A stretch of DNA of 63,583 bases, taken from the NCBI RefSeq assembly GCF_031177825.1, contig NZ_JAPSKE010000032.1:1-63583 (forward strand), written 5' to 3'. Below the pieces are notes generated by a model that was not told the origin of the DNA, did not search any database, and was given only the letters and a program-made list of their open reading frames with translations. The DNA is from Paenibacillus sp. GTDB lineage: Bacteria > Bacillota > Bacilli > Paenibacillales > YIM-B00363. Position 1 is the stretch's first letter. Every line of letters begins with the position of its first letter. The translations under genes and the position numbers were made by a program. Of the stretch, positions 57,575 to 63,583 are shown piece by piece.

Positions 57575-60500
57575 ATGACCGCCCAGCCGTTCACCTTACA
57601 ATCGATCAAGCGTCTGTGCGGCCGGTTCGCGTACGAAGACGGAGAAGCGATCTACGCCGCGGGACGCGCGCGCCTCGACCGCGACGACCCGGACGCGGCG
57701 GGCTTCGACGCCGAGGTCGCCGGAAGCGGCGGCGTCCGCCGCGTGTCCGTGTCGTTCGGATCGGACGGTTCGCCGGTCGCGAACTGCGACTGCGAGCCGT
57801 TCCTTCGATACGAGGAGCCCTGCGAGCATATCGCGGCTGCTCTTCTACAAATCTACGAACTCCGCAGCGAACTCCGGTCGTCGTATCGGCCGAGTCCGTC
57901 CGCGGAGCAGCGCGCCGCGGACGGACTGCTGGCGCTCTTCGCGTCGGGCCCGCCGCGAGACGGCGTCCGCCGGACCGCGCTCGGCGCGCGGAAGGAGACG
58001 CTCGGCGTCGAGTGGACCGTCAAGGCGCGCGAGTATGCGGACGGGAATCGATTGTTCGCCGTCGAGATGAAGCTCGGCCCGGGGAAGACGTACGTCGTTC
58101 CTCGCATTCGGGACTTCCTGGACGCCTATGACCGCGGGGAGACGTACGCGTTCACCGCCCGCTTCGCGTACGATCCGCAGGCGCATCGGTTCGCGCCCGC
58201 CGACGAAGCGGCGCTGCGCGAGCTCGTCCGGGCGAAGCGCTCGGAGGAGGCGTACCGCGCGGCGGGAGCGGCGGCTTTGCCGGCCGCCCGGCGATCCGCC
58301 GCGGACCGGGAGCTCCCCGTGCCGCCGTACGCCTGGGAAGCGCTGGAGCCGCTGCTCGCCGCGGCGCCTTCCGTCGCGCTCGAAGCCGAAGGCGAGCGAT
58401 GGAGCGGCCTCCGGACGGCGGAGGAGCCGCTGCCGCTTCGGTTCGAATTCGACGCGGACGTAGCCGCCGCGTTCGGCGATGGCGGAGACGACGCGTTCCG
58501 GCTGGACGCGGGCGGGCTGGACGGCGTCCTCGTCATGGAGGCGTACGGTCTCGCCCTGCACGGCGGCAAGCTGATCAAACTGCCGGCGGCGTCCTGCAGA
58601 CGGCTGGCGGAGCTGCAGCGGCTCCTGACGTCGTTGCGCGAGCCGCGCATCCGCATTCCCTCCGAACGGATGGAGACGTTCCTGCGCGAGGTCGTCCCGG
58701 GCTTGCTCGCGCTCGGCGAAGTGCGCGTCGCGAAGGCGGTGTCGGACCGGATCGTGCAGACGCCGTTGAAAGCCCGAATTTACCTCGACCGCGTCAGGGA
58801 TCGGCTGCTGGCGGGCGTGGAGTTCCAATACGGCGATCTCGTCGTCAACCCGGTGGAGGCGCGCGCCAGCACGGCGAAGACCGGCCGCATCCTGCTGCGC
58901 GACGGGGAGAAGGAGCGGCGCATCCTGGATTTGATGGACGCCGGCGGGTTCGTGCAGACGGAGAGCGGCTATTTCCTGACCGACGAAGCGGACGAGTTCG
59001 AGTTTCTCTACGAGCTCGTCCCGAAGCTCGAACGGCTGGCGGACATCTTCGCGACCACCGCCGTGAAAGCCCGAATCGCCCCGAGTCCGAAGGCGCCCGT
59101 CGCGAAGGTCGACGTCGACGAGAGGGTCGACTGGCTCGAGATCAAGTTCGACCTCGCCGGCATCCCGGAGTCGGACATCCGGCAGCTCGTGCGGGCGATC
59201 GACGAGAAGAAGAAATATTACCGGCTCCCCTCCGGCGCTCTGCTGCCGCTCGAGCGCGAGGAGTTTCAACAGCTGGCGCGGTTCCTGAAGGAGACCGGCC
59301 TTACCCCGGCGGAGCTGAGCGGGGCGACGGCGCGCATCCCCGTCTCCCGGGGACTGTACTTCATGGACCTCGCGGAGCACGAGAGCCGCGCCGTGAAGCT
59401 CGGGAAGTCGTTCCGGCAGGTGCTCGAGAATATGCGATATCCCGACAACCTCGAGTTCCCGGTGCCGCCATCGCTCGACGCCGTGCTGCGGGAGTACCAG
59501 AAGCACGGCTTCCGTTGGATGAAGCTGCTGGCTCATTACCGCTTCGGCGGCGTCCTGGCCGACGACATGGGGCTCGGGAAGACGCTGCAGAGCATCGCCT
59601 TCCTCGTCTCCGTCCTGCCGGACATCCGGGAGCGGCGAGAACCCGCGATCGTCGTCGCGCCGGCGTCGCTCACGTACAATTGGAGGAACGAGTTCCACAA
59701 ATTCGCGCCGGACGTGAAGGTCGCGCTCGTCGACGGCGATCAGGAAGAACGCGCCAAGAAACTCCGCCTCGCGCGCGACGCCGACGTCGTCATCACGTCG
59801 TATCCGCTGCTGCGGCGCGATATCGCGTCGTACGCCAGACGACGGTTCCATACCGTGTTCTTGGACGAAGCCCAAGCGTTCAAAAACTATGCCACCCAGA
59901 CGGCCCACGCCGTGAAACGGCTGCAGGCGAGCCATCGGTTCGCGCTGACCGGCACGCCGATCGAGAACGGCATCGAAGAGCTATGGTCGATCTTCGACGT
60001 CGTCTTCCCGACGCTGTTCCCCGAGCGGAGGCTGTTCCGGGATATGTCCCGAAGCAGCGTCGCGAAGCGGGTACGTCCGTTCCTGCTGCGCCGTCTCAAA
60101 TCCGACGTGCTCGGCGAGCTGCCGGAGAAGATCGAGACGCTGCACGCTTCGGAGCTGTTCCCGGAGCAGAAGCGACTGTACGCCGCTTACCTCGCGAAGC
60201 TTCGCCAGGAGACGCTGAAGCATCTCGACGTCGACAGCTTCCACAAGAGCCGCATGCGTATTTTGGCGGGCCTCACGCGGCTTCGCCAAATTTGCTGCCA
60301 TCCGGCGCTGTTCGTCGAAGGGTATGAAGGCAGCTCGGGAAAATTCGAATCGCTGATGGATTTGCTCGAGGAAGGACGAGGCGCGGGGAAGCGAATGCTC
60401 GTGTTCTCTCAATTCACGGGCATGCTGGATTTGATCGGACGGGAGCTCGGGCGGCAGGGCGTGCCGTATTTTTACTTGGACGGCGACACGCCCGCCGCGG

Positions 60501-60847
60501 AACGCGTCGAGCTGTGCGATCGGTTCAACGACGGGGAACGGAATTTGTTCTTGATCTCGCTGAAGGCGGGCGGGACGGGACTGAACCTGACGGGAGCCGA
60601 TACCGTAATTCTGTACGATCTGTGGTGGAATCCCGCCGTGGAGCAGCAGGCCGCCGACCGAGCGCACCGGATCGGGCAGACGAACGTCGTGCAAGTCATT
60701 CGGCTCGTCGCCGGAGATACGTTGGAGGAGAAAATCTACGAGCTGCAGCAGCGGAAGAAGCATCTGATCGACGACGTCGTGCAAGCGGGGCCGGCGGCGT
60801 TCGGCTCCTTGTCGGAGGCGGAGCTTCGCGAGCTGCTGTCGATCTGA
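57575..60847 (+). CDS. SNF2-family helicase with SWIM zinc finger
   Basis: 1090 residues, ATG after GAGAGGG. A SWIM finger (C71-x-C73 ... C-x-H: CDCEPFLRYEEPCEH) lies near residues 70-90. The bulk to ~620 holds the SNF2-associated bacterial domain. The SNF2 ATPase is at ~630-1080: Walker A DDMGLGKT at 664-670, DEAQ box, TGTPIENG, LKAGGTGLNLTGA and DRAHRIGQ. It is a DNA translocase that would remodel protein-DNA complexes; in bacteria such SWIM-SNF2 proteins are mostly uncharacterised. It ends 5 bases from the convergent hydrolase gene. Confidence 0.93.
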   Translation: MTAQPFTLQSIKRLCGRFAYEDGEAIYAAGRARLDRDDPDAAGFDAEVAGSGGVRRVSVSFGSDGSPVANCDCEPFLRYEEPCEHIAAALLQIYELRSELRSSYRPSPSAEQRAADGLLALFASGPPRDGVRRTALGARKETLGVEWTVKAREYADGNRLFAVEMKLGPGKTYVVPRIRDFLDAYDRGETYAFTARFAYDPQAHRFAPADEAALRELVRAKRSEEAYRAAGAAALPAARRSAADRELPVPPYAWEALEPLLAAAPSVALEAEGERWSGLRTAEEPLPLRFEFDADVAAAFGDGGDDAFRLDAGGLDGVLVMEAYGLALHGGKLIKLPAASCRRLAELQRLLTSLREPRIRIPSERMETFLREVVPGLLALGEVRVAKAVSDRIVQTPLKARIYLDRVRDRLLAGVEFQYGDLVVNPVEARASTAKTGRILLRDGEKERRILDLMDAGGFVQTESGYFLTDEADEFEFLYELVPKLERLADIFATTAVKARIAPSPKAPVAKVDVDERVDWLEIKFDLAGIPESDIRQLVRAIDEKKKYYRLPSGALLPLEREEFQQLARFLKETGLTPAELSGATARIPVSRGLYFMDLAEHESRAVKLGKSFRQVLENMRYPDNLEFPVPPSLDAVLREYQKHGFRWMKLLAHYRFGGVLADDMGLGKTLQSIAFLVSVLPDIRERREPAIVVAPASLTYNWRNEFHKFAPDVKVALVDGDQEERAKKLRLARDADVVITSYPLLRRDIASYARRRFHTVFLDEAQAFKNYATQTAHAVKRLQASHRFALTGTPIENGIEELWSIFDVVFPTLFPERRLFRDMSRSSVAKRVRPFLLRRLKSDVLGELPEKIETLHASELFPEQKRLYAAYLAKLRQETLKHLDVDSFHKSRMRILAGLTRLRQICCHPALFVEGYEGSSGKFESLMDLLEEGRGAGKRMLVFSQFTGMLDLIGRELGRQGVPYFYLDGDTPAAERVELCDRFNDGERNLFLISLKAGGTGLNLTGADTVILYDLWWNPAVEQQAADRAHRIGQTNVVQVIRLVAGDTLEEKIYELQQRKKHLIDDVVQAGPAAFGSLSEAELRELLSI

Positions 60848-60851
60848 GCCG

Positions 60852-61667
60852 TTATCGCAGCGCGGACAGCAGCGCCGCGTTCATCGCCTCCATCTCGTCG
60901 ACGACGGAGCCGTGCCCGCTGTTATACAGCGGCTGCAAGGTCGATCCCGGGAGGTTCTGCTGCAGCCGCTGCGCGACCGGGTAGGCGACGATCTTGTCGT
61001 GCACGCCGTGGAAGATCGACGTCGGCACGCGGATCGCGCGCAGGTCGTTCGTCACGTCTTCGTCTCGGAGCGCGACGAGGAATTGGATCGTAGCATAGGA
61101 AGCCGCTTGCATGCCCATGGAGACGAACCAGTTCAGCATTCCCGGCCCGACGTTCCGATTGAAAAACTGGAGGCTTACATCCTGAAGCATCTTCGGTCGG
61201 TCCGCCGCCGTCTGCCGAATGAGGTCGTCGATCTGTTCGACCGGCATGCCGTACGGATTGTCGGGCTTGCGAGCGAAGGCCGGCGCGGCCGGGTCGATCA
61301 AGACCAGCTTGCGGATGCGACTCCCCTGATGCGCCGGGTGACGCGCCAAGTAGCGGATCGAGATCGGTCCCCCGATCGAAAAGCCGACCAGCGCGGCATC
61401 CTGCAAGTCGAGCGCCTCCGCGACCGCGGCGACGTCGTCGCCCAACCGGTCGTACGTATAGCCGTGCCACGGCTTGTCGGACTCGCCGAATCCTCTCAAG
61501 TCGATGCCGACGCAGCGAAACCCGTAAGCCGGCAAGACGTTGAATTGATACTCGTACATCCGATGATTCAGCGGCCAGCCGTGAACGAACATGACCGGGC
61601 GGCTCCCGCTTCCCGGATTCAAATCGTGAACGCGAATCCGCACTCCCTTTTCCGTTTCGATAAACAT
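60852..61667 (-). CDS. Alpha/beta hydrolase (haloperoxidase/esterase type)
   Basis: 271 residues, ATG with AAGGAAGG upstream. Fold motifs: VMFVHGWPLNHRMYE (oxyanion region), GIDLRGFGESDKPWHGYTYD, nucleophile GFSIGG, the acid in IFHGVHDKIV, and the catalytic His in NSGHGS. Substrate unknown; the similarity is closest to non-haem chloroperoxidase/arylesterase proteins. It diverges from the FosB-GNAT gene, sharing ~75 bases of control region with TATAAAT near 61698. Confidence 0.9.
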   Translation of the reverse strand: MFIETEKGVRIRVHDLNPGSGSRPVMFVHGWPLNHRMYEYQFNVLPAYGFRCVGIDLRGFGESDKPWHGYTYDRLGDDVAAVAEALDLQDAALVGFSIGGPISIRYLARHPAHQGSRIRKLVLIDPAAPAFARKPDNPYGMPVEQIDDLIRQTAADRPKMLQDVSLQFFNRNVGPGMLNWFVSMGMQAASYATIQFLVALRDEDVTNDLRAIRVPTSIFHGVHDKIVAYPVAQRLQQNLPGSTLQPLYNSGHGSVVDEMEAMNAALLSALR

Positions 61668-61741
61668 GCGTACATCCGCCTTCCTTATTCTCGATACAAA
61701 TTTATATGCGGAGCCTAGCCGCGGTAGGAGCGAATCCAGAC

Positions 61742-62701
61742 ATGAATGTGCAAGGCCTGAACCATTTGTGCTTTTCCGTATCCGATCTCGAGCGGTCGAT
61801 ACAATTCTATCGAGACGTCTTCGGCGCGAAGCTGCTGATCCGCGGGCGGAGGCTCGCGTACTTCGATCTGGCCGGACTCTGGGTGGCTCTCAATCAGGAG
61901 GACGTCGACCGCTCCGGGGCGGGGAGCACGTATACGCATTGCGCCTTCGCCGTGGCGGAAGCGGACTTCGACGCGTTCGCGGCGCGGCTTCGGGCGCTCG
62001 ACGTCGAGATCCTTCCAGGCCGGGAGAGGGACGAGCGAGATCGGCGTTCCGTGTACTTCCAGGATCCCGACGGCCATCGGTTCGAGTTCCATACCGGGAC
62101 GTTGAACGATCGATTAACGTATTACCGGGAAGAGAAGACGCATATGCAATTTTATGAAAAGGCCGCCCCCTCGCCGCCGGATCCCTCGGTCGTCGTCGCC
62201 GAAATCCGCTGCGTCGAAGGACGCGTTGCGGAACAGCTGCGCAGGCTCTTGATCGACGTCGTGGGAGACGGGGCGTCGATCGGCTTCTTGCCGCCGCTGT
62301 CCGAAGAAGAAGCGGATCGCTACTGGGGCGGCGTCGCGGGCGACGACACCGTCTTGTGGATCGCGCGTCTCGGCGAGGAGACGATCGGCACGGTGCAGCT
62401 GCACCTTTGCGCGAAGGCCAACGGGTCGCATCGAGCCGAGATCGCGAAGCTGATGGTCGCCCCGAACGCGCGGCGTCGCGGCGTCGCCCGCTTGCTTATG
62501 GAGACGGCCGAAGCCCGAGCGAAAGCGGAGGGGCGAAGCTTGCTCGTGCTCGATACGCGGGAGGGGGATCCGTCGAACCGGTTGTACGCATCCATGGGGT
62601 ATGTACAAGCCGGACGCATTCCGTCCTTCGCGAGATCCGCCGACGGAACGTTGGACGCGACGATTCTTTATTATAAAACGCTTGACCTTGACGTAACGTA
62701 A
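61742..62701 (+). CDS. fosB: FosB-type fosfomycin thiol transferase fused to GNAT acetyltransferase
   Basis: 319 residues from ATG at 61742, TAGGAG 11 bases upstream. Residues 1-~138 are FosB-like (VOC fold): GLNHLCFSVSDLERSIQFYR, YTHCAF, ILPGRERDERD, DPDGHRFEFHTGTL. The metal ligands H (NH-LCFS), H (YTH) and E (FEFH) are present, as is FosB's GRERD loop. FosB opens fosfomycin by bacillithiol addition in Firmicutes. Residues ~145-319 add a GNAT domain with the R-x-x-G-x-A loop in VAPNARRRGVARLLMETAEA. FosB proteins are normally ~140 residues alone, so the fusion is unusual; I know of no described one. It may double-modify an antibiotic or act on different substrates. Confidence 0.88.
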   Translation: MNVQGLNHLCFSVSDLERSIQFYRDVFGAKLLIRGRRLAYFDLAGLWVALNQEDVDRSGAGSTYTHCAFAVAEADFDAFAARLRALDVEILPGRERDERDRRSVYFQDPDGHRFEFHTGTLNDRLTYYREEKTHMQFYEKAAPSPPDPSVVVAEIRCVEGRVAEQLRRLLIDVVGDGASIGFLPPLSEEEADRYWGGVAGDDTVLWIARLGEETIGTVQLHLCAKANGSHRAEIAKLMVAPNARRRGVARLLMETAEARAKAEGRSLLVLDTREGDPSNRLYASMGYVQAGRIPSFARSADGTLDATILYYKTLDLDVT

Positions 62702-62712
62702 AGGTGTACCCT
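62682..62712 (+). promoter_or_regulatory. MerR-type promoter with 19-base spacer
   Basis: TTGACC, 19-base spacer, TACCCT. The spacer carries the dyad ACCTT-GACGTAACGTA-AAGGT, as in TipA/Mta-type operators. The stretched spacer is the hallmark of MerR-activated promoters. It overlaps the last bases of the FosB-GNAT gene and drives the MerR gene at 62745. Confidence 0.8.
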
Positions 62713-62744
62713 GAGGTTGCAAGTCGCAAGGAGGGGGGAGCGCG

Positions 62745-63509
62745 ATGGAATACACGGTGCAAAAGCTGGGCCGGCTCGCCGGCGTCAGCCCGAGAACGCT
62801 GCGGTTTTACGACGAGATCGGTCTCTTGAAGCCCGCCCGCACGAATTCGTCGGGGTATCGGATCTACGGTTCGGAGGAGGTCGACCGGCTACAGCAAATC
62901 TTGTTTTATAGGGAGCTGGGGCTCGATCTGGATCGGATCAAGAGAATCATGACCTCGCCGTCCTTCGACGGCTCGGAGGCGCTTCGGACGCACCGGGAGC
63001 AGCTCCTCGCCAAGCGGCGGCAATTAGATCTGCTTATCGCGAACGTGGAGAAGACGATCGCGGCGGCCGAAGGGAGCATCGAGATGACGAACGAAGAGAA
63101 GTTCGAAGGGTTCAAGAAGCAGCTGATCGAAGACAACGAGAAGAACTACGGCGCCGAGGCGCGGGAGAAGTACGGCGACGACGTCGTCGCCAAGTCGAAC
63201 GCGAAGCTGGCGAATATGACGCAAGCGGAATACGAAGAAGTCACGCGTCTTGCGGAAGAGGTGACGGAGACGCTCGCGGAAGCGTTCCGACAGGGCGATC
63301 CGGCCGGGGAGCTCGCGCAGCGGGCGGCCGAGCTGCACAAGCGTTGGCTCCTGTTTTATTGGCCGCAGTACAGCAAGGAAGCGCATGCCGGCCTCGCCCA
63401 GATGTACGTTGACGACGAGCGGTTCCGGGCATACTATGACGCGAAACAGCCGGGAACGGCCGAATTTTTAAGAGACGCGATCCATATTTATACCGGAGCG
63501 CGGACATAA
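62745..63509 (+). CDS. MerR-family regulator with TipAS ligand domain
   Basis: 254 residues, ATG after AAGGAGGGGGG. Helix-turn-helix VQKLGRLAGVSPRTLRFYDE with wing at SGYRIYGSEEVDRLQQI, coiled linker ~75-110, then a TipAS-type antibiotic-binding domain (EKFEGFKKQLIEDNEKNYG to the end, with KRWLLFYWPQYSKEAHAGLAQMY). Relatives (TipA, Mta) bind drugs and activate efflux or resistance genes. It probably autoactivates the 62682 promoter. Its position after the FosB-GNAT gene suggests a resistance module. Confidence 0.93.
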   Translation: MEYTVQKLGRLAGVSPRTLRFYDEIGLLKPARTNSSGYRIYGSEEVDRLQQILFYRELGLDLDRIKRIMTSPSFDGSEALRTHREQLLAKRRQLDLLIANVEKTIAAAEGSIEMTNEEKFEGFKKQLIEDNEKNYGAEAREKYGDDVVAKSNAKLANMTQAEYEEVTRLAEEVTETLAEAFRQGDPAGELAQRAAELHKRWLLFYWPQYSKEAHAGLAQMYVDDERFRAYYDAKQPGTAEFLRDAIHIYTGART

Positions 63510-63524
63510 GACGGAGGGATCAGC

Positions 63525-63583
63525 ATGGAACGCAGCGTCCGGTCGGTACCGCACGGCCACGTCGAAGAGACGAACCCATCGTC
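63525..63583 (+). CDS. Start of a gene cut by the window end
   Basis: ATG with ACGGAGGG seven bases upstream and an open frame (MERSVRSVPHGHVEETNPS) to the last base. Sixteen bases after the MerR gene, so probably cotranscribed. Too short to identify. Confidence 0.5.
   Translation, partial: MERSVRSVPHGHVEETNPS

Noticed and set aside
57845..59935. 696-codon antisense frame opposite the SNF2 gene.
   Set aside because: Shadow of the SNF2 codon pattern; no motifs.

Overview
The window looks like chromosomal DNA of a high-GC, spore-forming Bacillales member, most likely Paenibacillaceae (Cohnella/Paenibacillus-like). Grounds: strong GGAGG ribosome sites with many GTG/TTG starts, a T-box riboswitch, Gmad2/LysM and Mn-catalase proteins typical of spore formers, a bacillithiol-type FosB, Bacillus-type LexA box candidates and sigma-A promoters. 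Assignment rests on these features only; no database search was run.

Layout. 1-770: 3' end of a 23S rRNA gene and seven tRNA genes (Ala, Asn, Met, Glu, fMet, Asp, Arg), then a terminator; no 5S gene lies between them. 0.9-11.8 kb: an unusual accessory cluster. TPR proteins, a DUF4915-like protein and two small repeat proteins surround a tightly packed plus-strand operon: APS kinase, two PaaK-like adenylate-forming enzymes (the second fused to a TPR domain), a minimal DAHP synthase, an acyl/aryl-CoA synthetase and a chorismate-lyase-like protein. Together they could make, activate and transfer a chorismate-derived aromatic acid. This is my best candidate for an undescribed system.

12-25 kb: a polysaccharide locus with a 2743-residue secreted protein (two beta-helix modules, 11 FN3, discoidin-like and CBM96-like domains), a LacI regulator and a GH16 glucanase behind a promoter plus 16-bp palindrome. 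25-35 kb: small stress-type genes with LexA-like boxes, a T-box controlled asd, Mn catalase, DUF421, membrane proteins, a GH140-like hydrolase, CorA, a WYL-like mini-protein and a LysM-Gmad2 protein. 35-40 kb: a Fur-box controlled siderophore ABC transporter (ATPase, lipoprotein, fused double permease), then lipoate ligase.

41-46 kb: mixed single genes (a broken AHSA1 gene, GNAT, DeoR, EamA, metallophosphoesterase) and a repeat-rich gene-free stretch. 46-54 kb: a family-5 solute-binding-protein ABC transporter with HAD phosphatase and LacI regulator; operator-like palindromes precede it, so an oligosaccharide is as likely a substrate as a peptide. 54-63.6 kb: MgtC, GDPD, HD-GYP, SWIM-SNF2 helicase, alpha/beta hydrolase, a FosB-GNAT fusion and a TipAS-type MerR regulator whose promoter sits at the end of the fosB fusion.

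Three genes (CorA, EamA, the small gene near 57.2 kb) have well-placed ribosome sites and starts one base out of frame with the coding body. This could be real frameshift, non-AUG initiation or sequence error. Long antisense open frames are common here because of the GC-rich codon pattern and were not called.
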